Assembly (NCBI GenBank): GCA_963682175.1
Contig: OY821775.1
Location: 30,192,053-30,256,052 of the forward strand
Length of the DNA: 64,000 bases
Origin: Triglochin maritima
Taxonomy: Eukaryota > Streptophyta > Magnoliopsida > Alismatales > Juncaginaceae
Direction of reading: 5' to 3'
Below, one piece after another: positions 23,774-35,694 of the stretch. Numbering within the stretch: position 1 is the first letter of the stretch; every line of letters begins with the position of its first letter. Under the pieces are notes generated by a model. It searched no databases and was not told the origin of the DNA. It saw only the letters and a list, made by a program, of their open reading frames with translations. The translations under genes and the position numbers were made by a program.

Positions 23774-25256
23774 GTACAGACTGAGCCAATTGGCCCATCT
23801 GAAGCTCTAGAGATTTCATGGTCTGCTGATTTGAAGTGAGAACTTGACTTGTGGTAGACATAAAAATTTTCAATGAGTTTTCAAGTCCACGAGTCAAGGT
23901 CTCAAGCGAATTGAATCGGGTTTACATATTATTGGAATTTAGGAAACCCGATTGATTGGTGGTTTGTGCTTGGGGTGGTTGATAGGAATGTGCATGCATG
24001 GGAGGTTGGTGTGATTGGTAAGGTGGTCTAGAGGAGTTTGGAGGACCACCCGGGGCATTAGTTTGGTTCCATGAAAAATTGGGGTGGTTCCTCCATCCAG
24101 GATTATAAGATGATGAGTATGGGTCATTCCTGGCTCTATCATAGACGGCGTTGACACGCTCCATCTCAGGAGGAATGGACTCACACTCGCTTTCTACATG
24201 ACCTATCCTACCACATGAATGACAGGGAACTGGACCAGATGTGGACATGTGAGGTGCACTTTGTTGGTTTTGGAGCTCAATCGAATCTATACGGCGCATT
24301 AAGGCCGCCATGCGTGACTCGGTGGCCGTAGTGGTATCGATAGCAAATACGGAACCCGATCTAGTTGAGTTTGCATTCGCGATCCTCGCTCCCATACTAG
24401 ATGATGCAGGTGGTTCCCTCACACTCTCCCATTGCACGGTTTTCTCAGCGAGGTCTTCTAGGAAGGCCCATGCCTCCCTTTCATCCTTTCCCAAGAACTC
24501 TCTTTGACACATGGACTCAAGGAGCGTTCTGGACGGGATGTGAAGACCCTCATACCCAATCTGACAAAGAAGCCACAACTCAATGCCATGGTGAGGGTAC
24601 GAGGATAGTAGCTCTTTGAACCTCTCAAGATATGCATGAAATGGTTCGGTCTCATGTTGATAGAACGAATTGATTTCGTTCCTCAATTTTTGAGTCCGAT
24701 GATTTGGGTAGTACTTCTTAAGGAAGGCAGATTGAAACTCATCCCAAGTCCTAAAGGCATTCGCCTGGTTGCTATACAACCAGTTCTTGGCGTCATCCTT
24801 TAGTGCAAAAGGAACGAGCCTAAGATGGATGGAGTCTGTGCTAACTTATTGCAGGTTGAACATAGCACAGACCTCCTCAAATTCCCTGAGAAAGATATAG
24901 GGGTCACCTTTCCCAGTGAAGCGAGGGAGCATGGAAATGAATTGAGGCTTAACCTCAAAATGGTTCCCATTAGCCTCTGGTAATACGATGCATGAGGGTG
25001 GAGCGGTACGGCTTGGGTAGCATCGATCACAAAGAGGTATGGGAACGACAACTGGAAGAACAGGTGGAGCAGGCAGGTCCAGCAACTGCTCCTCACGGAA
25101 ATTAGTAGCCATTGGACCCAAACTACGTGCGACACGAGAGGAGGAAGGTGTCGAGAAATCGATGACCGAAGCCAGATTGACAATGCTCCTCGTCAAACGA
25201 CCCCTCTCGTCTTGTGTCCACGAAAGCATACACAAAGGTGCACACACACAAACCAA
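23774..25256 (-). pseudogene. Element B gag
   Basis: Reads ANGNHFEVKPQFISMLPRF, then GDPYIFLREFEEVCAMFNLQ and a TAA stop where E has CAA. In the same frame it continues NWLYSNQANAFRTWDEFQSA and TLLESMCQREFLGKDEREAW. A zinc knuckle CHSCGRIGHVESEC follows (CX2CX4HX4C), then NPGWRNHPNFSWNQ, the hallmark of Athila-type gag. A second stop follows SNNM. Near the end the gag frame and the protease frame differ by one base at a GA-repeat; in element E the two are in one frame, so this is a mutation. Gag packages the element RNA in virus-like particles. Confidence 0.88.
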
Positions 25257-26281
25257 AACCTTTTTTTCTTTTTCAAAGAATGTGCGTAGAGGAGAAGACG
25301 GGGGAACACAGGAGAGAAAGAATGACTCAGGAGAGAAGGGAAGAAGTCCTTATGCTACGGCGGATGGGTAAAGGTAGAAGCACACAAGCAAACAAGTCTC
25401 AAGCAATCCTAAGGTCGCTATAGGTCCTTACAGCTAGACGACGCCTAACTACGAGGTCACACGCCCTCAACACGTCTCACCTCCCTACGACGAGGACCAC
25501 AAAGCCCAGCAAGTGAGCCAAGAACCGAGGATCTCGTCTCTCCTACTATCGACAAAGTGGGCAACGCCGATCAGGTCATGACAGTCGGGACCGGATCACT
25601 CTCCTAATGCGTCCGAATTCCTTAAGGCCAATGTCTACTTGATTTTAAAATTAGGCTCTTGATTAGTGTGATTTTTGGGGCGAAGGAAAGGGTGATGAAA
25701 TCCCCCACCTTATCTTTTATGGGACAGCCCCTCCTTAGTAGCGTTTTGGAGTCCTAATCTAGCAATCAACTCTCCAAACAAACGCTCAACTCACACTTGT
25801 TGCAATGCACTTCCTACTAACTAATGCATGTTCATACAAAATGCATGAATGAGAGTAGAAGGTGTGTACCTCACGCCAGCTCTCAGCAATAGAAAATAAA
25901 GCTAAGATAAAAGACAATCTAAATGCCTAAGTCACATATATGATGCATGAGCTAAACAAAAAGAATGCCTAATCTTTTGCTTTGAGTTTTAGGGTCCAAG
26001 TTGCTTAAGGGAAGTTGATTATTAATCTGGGAACAATCTAAGAGTCAGAACATGCAAAATTGAGTCCCAGATTACTAGATCAATTATGGCAACACGACAA
26101 AGAAATAAGAAGGCAAAAGCAACTCACCAGACCGCTGATTGGCGGTCCAAACTGCCCTGCTTTCCTCCAAATTTTTCCAGATGCCTCTCCTTTCGACTCC
26201 AAGTCTCCTGAAACAAAGAAAAACTACAAAACAAAAATTAAATCCACTCGAATCGTCTAAACAAGAGTCTGGACTGGCACC
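25257..26281 (-). other. Element B 5' leader
   Basis: Noncoding region between primer site and gag. It carries the palindrome AGACCGCTGATTGGCGGTCC at 26129-26148 and is colinear with the leaders of D (51950-52974) and E (61386-62138). No upstream gene is seen. Confidence 0.8.
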
Positions 26282-26299
26282 TCCCCGGCAACGGCGCCA
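26282..26299 (-). promoter_or_regulatory. Element B primer-binding site (tRNA-Asp)
   Basis: Minus-strand TGGCGCCGTTGCCGGGGA is an exact complement of the tRNA-Asp 3' end, the primer used by Athila-type elements. Confidence 0.92.
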
Positions 26300-26305
26300 A
26301 AAACT

Positions 26306-27721
26306 TGTTGAACGTTTTATTTTAAACCGCAAGTGCACGGCCGCGATGAAGCAGTGGCAAGTACGGGCCGTCCTGAGGGAGGTGAGCAGGCTCTTGTTTA
26401 TCCGAAATCAAGTGGCAAAAAAATGGAAGAGATGTTATTATGCTAACCTACACTACACTACGCTAAGAAGTACGAAATGTGAAAGAAGCAAAAAAAACGA
26501 TGAAATAAGAACTAAGCTAAGAACAAAACAAGAATGCTGGAATTTCAGGAATGGAAAAACCCCTAAGGGGTGGAGTGAGTGCACACATACAAAGAGGTGG
26601 GTGTAGAATACATTCTTTAAGCACAAATTAAGGTGGTGTTTATCAAGCATAGGAAGTGTCTAAATGTTATGGCAAAACCTATCAATCTATTCACCAACTT
26701 AGTTGATTGACATTTACATATGCAAGTTGTTTATTTCAGAACCTAAACAAGCATAAGAGGTGTCTAATCATTTTGGCAAAACTCATCAAGTTATAAATTC
26801 TATCTTAAACAAGCAAGCATACATTCATGTTTTATCAACACATCAAAAATAAAGCATTCATCTCATTCTCTAATGCATGTATGTACATCTACTCCACCCC
26901 CCAAAGGGGATGAAACTACTCACTAAACATTTACACTAATTATTAAACTAAGCAAAGAAAGCATATTAAAACTAAGCTAGAAATGAAAGACGATTAAACT
27001 AAAACATGCATAAACAATAAAAGAAGCATAAACAAACAATGAAAGAAACACAAAACTTTATTGATAAAATGACTCACATTTCAAGTAGCATCCTCCTACT
27101 TTAGTGTGTGCTTCAAGGCCTCACTTCTTGTAGGAAGAATAGCCACTTAAAATATGGAGTGTTTACAAAAGGAGGTGAAGAGTTCTATTTATATGCATGG
27201 AAAAAGCTAATCCGGGACAATCACCCGATGTGGGACTAAACCAATACCAAAAATACACTAAGCATACACTAATACACGTGCTACAGAAAACTAAACGGAT
27301 CCTGGGCCATCTGGACCGCCAATTGGCGGTTCCAGACCGCCAATTGGTGGTCTATATGGTTTAGATCCGTTTGGTTTTCTTTGTGGGCTTTGGTTGAAGT
27401 GTTTGTTGGTCTTCGATGCATCTGGTTGGTTTGTTGGAGCTCCGACTCGAATCCAATTGCTAAAATACTCCCCATGATGGTGTGAAGTATTCTGTTTTGC
27501 TCTTAGGTCCCTCTGTCTTGCGTTCAGGTCCTTCTCCCTTGCATCTTGGTCCCCAGATCTCACAATCCAGTCCTTTTTCCCAGCTTTTGGGTCCTTTTAT
27601 GCTTCATCTCTTCAAACCCAATTATTCCTGAAAACTAAACATAAAACTCATAACATAGCATTGTTTAGGTGAAAGATAATGGATATAAGATACAAATATT
27701 AGCATGAAATGATGTCAATCA
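26306..27721 (-). repeat. Element B 5' LTR
   Basis: TG...CA ends. It has two tandem palindromes at 27313-27333 and 27334-27353 upstream (in element sense) of USE (27226-27236) and TATA (27186-27193), which are 32 nt apart. Confidence 0.93.
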
Positions 27722-27726
27722 CCCCA

Positions 27727-29954
27727 CTAATAAATTCGGGAATACCTACCTTCATGGGTGAAAATCTACCTTCGTACTCAAATGACCCACTAGGCTCATA
27801 AAAATCTTGAACATCCATCATAGGTTTATTAAAGGAATGTGTCTCCTGAACCAACAAAAGAATTTCAACCTATGGAAATATATATATAAAGGTCTAGAGA
27901 AAGCTACAATTTCAAATTAAGCTTACAACATAACTAAAAATCCTCTTGTCAATTTGGCGCATTCATTCACAATTGCTACATTTTCTCATATAAGATCCAT
28001 CTTGCTCTTCTGGCTATCCTGAATACACAAACGTGTATTATAGTTTCACCACGTAATTAGTCATGATTCGTTATTTAACTACAATGAAAGTTGATTTTAA
28101 CAACAATTTACCTAACAATTTATCAATTTAATTCAATGCAATATCAACTTTACAATGGATAAATTTATCAATTAATCTATAAATTACAACCAGAATTGTT
28201 CTCAATATTACTATCATCAACATTTATGTTTCGAAAAACATCAAACTATACAATCGACATACCTAAAAAATAAAAATAATTAACAACCTTACTAGATATT
28301 CCTCCTTAAAGTGAACTCTGAAAGTCCGACCCTAGCTAGTTTGTATGGTCCTGACATTATTCAAAAAAAGAGCTCTAACAAAAACATACTAAATGTAGAC
28401 CCAATGTTATTATTGAAATTACCCCCACTACGTAGATGCGATTTAAACCAAAGAGTGTGCTATACTACATTAACTACCCATTTTCAAATACACAACCTAA
28501 ATTACCCTAGGTGTGTGTCCAATATACCCTCGACCACCAAAACAAGGCAATTACTGTAACTAAAAATTTGCTGGTAGAGCTACATTGGTCAGTAGGTAAT
28601 AGTAATGTGTCCCCAATGATTCAGTACTATAAAAAAATATTCAACTAAACTCTGAGGTTTTGATTTTTTACTTGTTCACTGTCATGCTTCTCCATAGTAC
28701 TCTGCCCTCGCAAACTAGCTTGATCACTTACGAGATCCTCAACCTCAACATTTGAAGGATTCTGATATTATACATAAAACATCCAAGCAAAATTTGTTAA
28801 CAACATAACAAAATTCAACCACATCTTAAGAGTACTTGTGTTGTTTGATAATTAAACCTAAGATATATATCCACTATACCTCACTACTAATTAATTTTGT
28901 TAGATAACTAACTGTCTAATCAACATAACATTTCTTCGATCTGCAGGTTTATGCATGCTATTCAAACAATGTAAAAAAACAACAATGAAATAATTTTAAC
29001 AAAAAACTCATTTAATTACAAGATCAACATAAAAAACAACATTAGTGTTCTGCAATTCAGTGCTTGCTTCTCCTAAAAATCCCTGAAAAGTGATTATAAA
29101 ACCATAATTTCAACATGTTTTTCTACTTTCATGAAAAACAACAATTCATGGTTCATTACCGTAGACTCAAGGTATGCCACATCAACTCGTGTTTTCTTAC
29201 CACGAAAACCGAGAACGTGTTGCTCGTTTCTGAAAATCATTATAAATATATTAGTGAGAACAAGATAACCATACAAAACAATATTTTTGCAAACAGAAGA
29301 AACTACTAATTAAGATATTTTATATCAGAAAATCAATAACCATCCTTTAAATTACCAAACATAGCACCTCCACGACTACGTAGTTGATAAGGCGAAATCC
29401 ATGTTGCAACACTACCTACTCCACATCTCTGCTTGGCCGATGGAGTTGTATCATGAATTTCATAGCACACCTTTAGTAAGCTTGTCCATATCTCTCAACA
29501 GGTACATTGCCTTCTCCGCAGCAATTGAACTTTCGAAAACCCTTCATGTTGAGTTTGGGAAATCTCCTTTAGTTTTCAATGGTTTCACAAATTCTTCTAT
29601 TCTCCTCGCATCTAGTTGTTTCAACTTGGTGCGGTGTCAACGAAACTTGTTCAGCAACCTCAACTACAATGTTCAGTTTTGGTCTTTCCACAGCAGGTTC
29701 AAGAACCCAAACATCAGTGTTGAGCCAACAACCATAGTCTTCAGTAACAAGTATCCTATTTGTTTCCAATCTAAGTTCATTGTTCAGCCCAGAACATGAT
29801 GAGTCAGGAACGACAACTATACTATCAAATTCATTCATGTTTTTAGTAGACTCTAACATGTTGGTTTGCTTCATTGAAGACATAGATAAACACTTAGAAA
29901 TGGGCAACATTTCACATGGACTTGCTGGTAGCCCATCCATAGATTCTAGGTGTC
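27727..29954 (-). other. Old AT-rich flank with a possible minus-strand exon relic
   Basis: Mostly noncoding. A minus-strand frame at 29940-29569 (123 codons: MDGLPASPCEMLPISKCLSM...) has a more protein-like composition than its neighbours, but I recognise no domain. The overlapping plus-strand frame 29401-29799 looks like its shadow. Given the Ulp1 relic on the same strand beyond element B, this could be upstream coding sequence of the same dead transposon; that is only inference. Confidence 0.3.
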
Positions 29955-29959
29955 CTGAC

Positions 29960-31460
29960 TGTAGGATTGTGATGGCCCCCTAATTATCTAATCAAATTGC
30001 ACTTAATCCCTACTTAAATAGACAATTTGCGTACTGTAAACAATTTAAACCAAAGTAGGGAAAAGCAAGCAAACCACAAATGGACACGGGCGTTTTATAG
30101 AGGTTTGGCCTCCTGCCTATTTCCCTTCTTGCAAGCTCCGCTCGACACTTCGAGATCTGCTCACGACTTCACTATCCGCTCCCCGTTCTGAGCCGGGAGA
30201 CAATGCCTTTACACTCTTCAAGCTAGTGAACAACCCTCGCCTAGCTTGGAATCCTCTTCTCACAATCCGAGAATGATACTTCCGGCTTTCACCGGAGCCT
30301 TTACTCTTTTGAACAAAGAACTTGAGTGGAACAAAACTCTCTAGCTTGAGCACACTTTGAGTATAATGTGGAATTGATCAAAGATGTGGAAGTTTAGGCT
30401 TGGAGTTTATGTTTTGGAGCTTTGAGGATTGGTGGACTTCTCTCTAATGTATGAGACAATTGGAAGTGGGAGAGTTGTCTAAAAAATGTGTTTGGTCCTC
30501 TATTTATAAGCTCCTAAAAATTTCTAGCCGTTGGGGATGAGTTGATTGATTGGTGTGAAGAACACACAAACAGAAATCAAGATTCAGCAAATTTGTCCCT
30601 CAATGGTCGACCAGATCGGGCATAACGGTCGACCATTTCTTTAAAAGTAATGAAACGTTCGAACCACAAGCGCACTGGTCGAACCTACTAGGCTATAACT
30701 TAAGTTTACTAAAGTGAATGGTCACTCCAAAAGCATGGGACAGTCGACCGTTTGGGGGATTTTGGTCAGGGAAAAGGTAATCGGTCAAACACAAGATATG
30801 GATCATTGGACCGAAAATGACAAGCATTTTTGGGCTCAAGAAAAGTGTTCTTCCGATCAACTGATTTTAGGTCATCGTTCGACCGGTGGCCAATAGTATG
30901 TTAGGGGTAGGTTGAATTTATACGAATACGACCATTGTATAATACGACAATGTATAACGGTCATCCGAAAATGCAGAATCGGTCGACCAAAGAGTCAAAA
31001 CCGGTCGACCGGAGGCACAAGGAAAATTAACTTAGAGTGTCTGTTATAAACGGTCGAACTGAGAACTTGTTCGGTCGACCGTTTAGCACAGGAAAACTAG
31101 ATTTGGTTTTTAGTGATTTTCCAGCGAAGGTTTGGGTGATCCTATTGATGTCCAATTGATGTGAAATTTTGTGTGTGACTTCTACAAAGAACCTAGTGTG
31201 TATGTGAGTAAATTTTAATTCTTGTGTGCTCAAGATTACACAAGTTCCTAAGACTCAAAATAAAGGCAAATTACATGTATTCAAAAGCTTGATTACATGT
31301 CTTGATTTCAATTCCATTCTTCTTGTGTCTTGATCACCTGTAGATGTTAGCACAATACAATATATCCACTATGCATTATGTGTGCTACACTACATTTGAT
31401 TGTGATTAAGATTATGTTGATTGAATCATCAAAATACAGATTAAGGCCAAAAGGCCAACA
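29960..31460 (-). mobile_element. Solo LTR, SIRE/Maximus-like Ty1/copia type
   Basis: On the minus strand it starts TGTTGGCCTTTTGGCC and ends CACAATCCTACA, with canonical TG...CA ends. It includes the phrase ATAAAACGCCCGTGTCC that is familiar from SIRE-type LTRs. A TATA box lies at 30501-30508 (minus). Upstream of it, at 30605-31080, is an array of GGTCGACC-like palindromes. No internal domain is present, so it is a solo LTR. The flanking pentamers CTGAC and CTTGC do not match exactly, so the insertion is old or the ends are a base or two off. Confidence 0.65.
30605..31080. repeat. Array of GGTCGACC palindromes in LTR U3
   Basis: Exact GGTCGACC occurs at 30605, 30627, 30981, 31003 and 31072. 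Variants (GGTCGAACC, AGTCGACCG, GTTCGACCGG, GGTCGAACT) lie between them. They sit in the U3 part, upstream of the TATA box on the minus strand. Confidence 0.85.
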
Positions 31461-31696
31461 CTTGCTGGTTAGATGTACAAGGGTTGGGTCTGCCAAGGAT
31501 TGTTCAGGCAATACGATTAGATTAGGTGGTACAAAGGTTTGGCCTGGCGATGGCAGTCAGAATGGTTCATTAAGAAGTTGTTTTAGCCTACCACATTCAT
31601 CATCTTTACTATCCAACTCTCGTGTGTCACGGAGCTCATTCCATATTGTAGTTAACCTCTAATTAGACTAAAATAGCACTTTTCCAGCTCATTAAC
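31461..31696. other. Short old flank between the solo LTR and element C
   Basis: No gene seen. A minus-strand stretch reading ELRDTRELDSKDDECGRLKQ could be an exon remnant, but no family is recognised. Confidence 0.3.
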
Positions 31697-31851
31697 TGTT
31701 TAATCGTTTTAAATACCGCAAGTGCACGGCCGCGTTGGAAAGGTGGCAAGTACCGGTTGATCATCAGGGAGGTGAGTAGCCTCTCGTTTTTTAGAAATCA
31801 AGTGGCAACAAAAAAGAAGAGTTTGCCTATGCTAATCCACACTACACTATA

Positions 31852-33054
31852 TGATGCATTGCATACATTGCATTATATGTCTTTCATTTAGATTAATTTT
31901 ATATCAATAAATGCTACTAAGGTATGTGTTTAGTCTTATTTACAAAATACAGGGACCTGAATGTAAATTACCCATATCCCGAGCATAAACGCGTGCAAGA
32001 GACTCATTTCTATCATAAAGACCAAGTTCAAAATTATCGGGGTTCAAATTGAAGTCCATCCAAGCATAAAAGCATTCAAAGACCTAATTACAAAAAGGCC
32101 AGGGACTTAAGCACAAAAGTAGTCAGGGACTTAATTGCAAAAAGCCGAGGACCCGACTGCAAATTACGAGTACCAAAATATTATTTTGGAGAAGTTCTAA
32201 AGAAAAATCAATTTGGATCTCCAAATATATGAAGAAATTAATTCGGAGCTCAAAAGAAAGGAAAGAAATCAATCCGGACGCGCAAAGGACAGCTAAAACA
32301 TACCATAAACACACAGGAAAAATCCAGATCAATTCTGAGTCAGAAAGGTGGCGATTCCGCCGCACCTCACGTACAAAATGCGGCGGATTAGTCGCACAAA
32401 AGTTGATCCGTGCGCTCAAATTTTTACCAATATTGTATTGACTCGTGTACTTTCTTTTTATGTATTGGGATCCCCGGTTGAGGCTATAAATAAGGCCTAA
32501 TCATGTATTGAAAAGAGGCTTCTCCCTTCCCCTTCCCTTTAGCAATAAAATTTTGTTCGTTTATTTGGTATTTTTAGTTTTCTTTGGTAGTTTCTCTAGG
32601 AGCCCTTCTCCTTCCCTCTATCCATGAGTTTCTAACCCTCTCCAAAGGGCGGGGGTGATGGATTTAGGGTGATGAGAAGAAGAATTATGTTATTATTTTA
32701 ATTTCGTGTTAGTATATTTTGATTACTTGAGTTTATGTTGAGTCATTTATCATGTAATGCTTTATAACTAATGTGATTTATTATATGTTTTAGATTTCTC
32801 TAAACAAAAGCCGATATCTAAACCCCCACCCGCTGGACTCTCATCCATATTTGCTTTCTTCTTAATTTTTGTTGTTCTTGCTTCAGAAAATTGAAAATCC
32901 AAAAATCTCAAACCAACCTTATTTCTCTCTCTTTATTTCCTTAATCGAAAAATCACAAAAAATATATAAATATCTCTCCCTCCTTGTGTTCGACCCGTAC
33001 TTGCCGCGTCTTCATCGACGTCGTGCACTTGCGGTATAAATAAAATTCCCATCA
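31852..33054 (+). repeat. Element F 5' LTR
   Basis: TGATGCATTG...CCCATCA. A TATA box (TATAAATA) lies at 32485-32492. A pair of GC-rich inverted repeats built from GGCG/CGCC and GCGGC/GTCGC lies about 100 bp upstream of it (32350-32395). Confidence 0.94.
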
Positions 33055-33060
33055 AGTTTT

Positions 33061-33078
33061 TGGCGCCGTTGCCTGGGA
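33061..33078 (+). promoter_or_regulatory. Element F primer-binding site (tRNA-Asp)
   Basis: TGGCGCCGTTGCCTGGGA, one mismatch from the plant tRNA-Asp complement, six bases after the LTR end. Confidence 0.9.
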
Positions 33079-34369
33079 GGCGACAAAGATTTTGCTTAAT
33101 TTTGGTGATTTTGATTCTATTCTGTTTATCGTGTGCGCCATCTAACTATTTGGGTTTGCGTTTGAGGAGACAACGGAGTGCGCGGAGAAATCCGGGCACA
33201 GTTGGAGCAAGAAGAGCGGCGAAATCGCCGCACCCAATGAACAACATGCGGCGGATACGCCGCACGTCTGGAGCATCTGGGCTTCAAAATTTTCTGGGGT
33301 CATCTCCATCTCTGGGTGGACGCGTAGAGCAACTGGAAATTTTCGAGAGCGGGCGGCGAACCCGTCTTAGCATTGCGTAGGTAACTTTCGTTTCCTTTTG
33401 CGCAATTTTCGATTTTTGGAAAGTTTCCTTTTTGTAGAACTGCACGTGTTAGGCTCAAATTCCATAATTGACAATAATTCAACTCTAACGTAAAAATTGG
33501 AAAAATTAGAAGGACTTAGTGCATGCATCATATAGTATTTTGTTTGCATTATTCTTGCTAAATTCTTGCAAATTATTTTTTGGTCGAAGAGTGCTGGAGG
33601 CAAAGTACGTGCACAGTTTTTATCGATTGCATTTAAGCATATAATTTAGTTGCATACAACCTTGCAATTGTCCCCCACTAAAGACCAATGTTTGACTATC
33701 TTTTCTAGATTTAAGTTAAACTATCTTAAGGGCAACTCCATAGGAAAAGATACGGTGGGGATTTCATTACCCTTCCGTGGCCCACAAATCACAATCCTAA
33801 AGTGTCACCCAAGCCTTAAATTAAAATCAATTAGACATTGGCCCCTAAGGATTCAAACTCAATTAAAGAGAAGATTGGTTGGACTTGATATTACTTGAAG
33901 CTGATCGAATTTAATTTGGTGTCTAGAAAGTGTTTTTGCGTTGGCGTAAGTCTTCCAAGCAAAGTGGTTGTCTAATTTGCACCGACTTTGTCGGAACTGC
34001 CCCCACTAGCTATACACTGCCTGACCAATTTGGTTTGATTAGTGAGGGAGGTGAATCAAGCGAACCAATTCGACTCAACCAGTTAGGAGTCGTCTAGATT
34101 TAAGCTACATTAGGTGTAGGATTGTTTGAACCATGCTTGTTTAGGAAACTTCTGACCAACCCTCTCATCTATCTTTTAGAGTTAAGTTTCCCTTCTCATC
34201 TGAGTCTTCTTTCTCTTCTCATCTCAATTCTCTAGATTAGGATTCCTTTCTCATCTCCCCCCCCCTTCTATTGTTTGTTTCCATTTTTGAAAAACAAATT
34301 ATAAAAAAAGAGTAATTGATTCTTCAATTTGAATTTGGAATTTAAATTCAAAAATTGATTCAAACCGGT
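33079..34369 (+). other. Element F 5' leader
   Basis: An open frame runs through the primer site (33060-33380) but has no domain and is probably not a gene. Two strong hairpins lie at 33216-33231 (GCGGCGAAATCGCCGC) and 33248-33263 (GCGGCGGATACGCCGC). A block GGTGGGGATTTCATTACCCT near 33755 resembles GGTGGGGGATTTCATCACCC in the family 1 leaders. Confidence 0.75.
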
Positions 34370-35694
34370 GCACTCAGATTTGGGTTCGGTACTTCAGCAA
34401 TCGACTCTCACGAGTTCATTTAGATTCCAGTCTAGAGCTTAGCCCCAATCCACCTGTTGCACCACCTCATCCGGATCCAATGGGTGAGAATGTAGTGGAC
34501 CCGCCTAGGACTCTGAGGGATTGGTGCTACCCAACGATGGCTGCTCAGCCATTGTGCATCGTTATGCCCATCATACCGGGTCGCGACTTTGAACTAAAGG
34601 CACAATACATTAGTATGTTGCCCAAGTTCACCTCTAAGGAAGACCCATATCTCTTCCTTAGAGAATTTGAGGAAATCTGCTCGCTTATGCAATACCAGCA
34701 TATCTCTGAGGAGGCAGTGCGTCTTAAATTCGTTCCTCTAGCATTGAAGGACGGCGCTAAGAAATGGCTATATAGTCTAGCCGAAAGATCTATTAGGAGT
34801 TGGGCCAAGTTTGTTCAAGTGTTCTTCAAGAAATATTTCCCCAACCAAAAGACTATTAGGATTGGGAATGAAATTGTTGCGTTCGTTCAATCTGAGAGTG
34901 AGCCGTTCTATTACTATTTTGAAAGATTTAAGAACCTATTGACCCAATGCCCTCATCAAGGAATTCCAAGATGGCAATTGTGCCAAATTATTTATGAGGG
35001 ATTGACACCTACATCTAGGGTTATGTTAGAATCTGTAAGCCAAGGAAACTTTATGTCCAAAAATGAGAATGATGCTTGGACTTTTCTTGAAGATTTAGCC
35101 CAAAATAGTATGCAATGGGACAATGCTAGAGCACCGATTAACCCGAGTATTGGATCTAGAATAGCAAGTCAACCCAAATCAGGTGTCTTAGCTGTAGATG
35201 CTATTGTAGCTGCTGAAGCAAAACTAGATACCCTTATGCGTAGAATGGAAAGTCTAGAGCTAAAAACCCGACCCCTAGTGAATCAAGCATTTTCTATCCC
35301 TTGCTCTATATGTGGTCAAACTGGTCATATAATGGAGGATTGTGCACATATTTCTGTGGACTTGGAACAAGTTAATGCCGTATTTAACCATTCTAGAAAT
35401 GACCCATACGCATTAACCTATAACCCGGGTTGGCGTAATCATCCCAATTTTTCATGGAACCAACAAGGTCAACCTCCTAGACAACATCCAAACCCGTATA
35501 ACCAAAATAATACATCATATGGGTTAAGTAACAATGGAGATTATAATGTTGGATTGAGAAGCTTGGAAAATTTAGTTAAGACTTTTATGCAAACAACCAC
35601 CCAATCCTTCCAAAAGCTAGAAACGCAAGTCAGCCAACTAGCACAAATTTTAGGTGAAAGAGAAAAGGGTCAGTTTCCAAGTCAACTGAGGTGA
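34370..35694 (+). CDS. Element F gag
   Basis: The first in-frame ATG is at 34480, but the frame is open upstream to about 34370 and encodes WVRYFSNRLSRVHLDSS, so the true N-terminus may lie upstream. Landmarks are QYISMLPKFTSKEDPYLFLR, then YFPNQKTIRIGNEIVAFVQ, and a zinc knuckle CSICGQTGHIMEDC (CX2CX4HX4C). NPGWRNHPNFSWNQQ and a C-terminal coiled-coil-like ESLQTQVSQLAQ-type stretch follow. It is uninterrupted for 405 codons from the ATG. It ends at a TGA one base out of frame with the protease. Gag forms the particle and binds the RNA. Confidence 0.88.

Larger units (their letters stand above)
19138..27721 (-). mobile_element. Element B: complete Athila-like gag-protease retrotransposon (family 1), non-autonomous
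   Basis: Two LTRs (19138-20528 and 26306-27721) are flanked by the perfect 5-bp duplication CCCCA (19133-19137 and 27722-27726). The primer site is a perfect 18-base match to the 3' end of plant tRNA-Asp, and a purine tract borders the 3' LTR. The only coding region is gag, an aspartic protease and a C-terminal tail on the minus strand. The 1.6 kb between tail and 3' LTR shows no RT, RNase H or integrase. This fits the terminal-repeat-with-gag (TR-GAG) class of non-autonomous elements. Confidence 0.93.

Noticed and set aside
29401..29799. 132-codon plus-strand frame in the old flank
   Set aside because: It overlaps a minus-strand frame with more protein-like composition, and neither has a recognisable domain. 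The minus frame is mentioned only as a possible relic.
33060..33380. 106-codon open frame starting at the element F primer site, with a hydrophobic N-terminal stretch like a signal peptide
   Set aside because: It starts inside the primer-binding site, has no counterpart in family 1 and covers the leader hairpins. It is most likely a chance frame in a noncoding leader.
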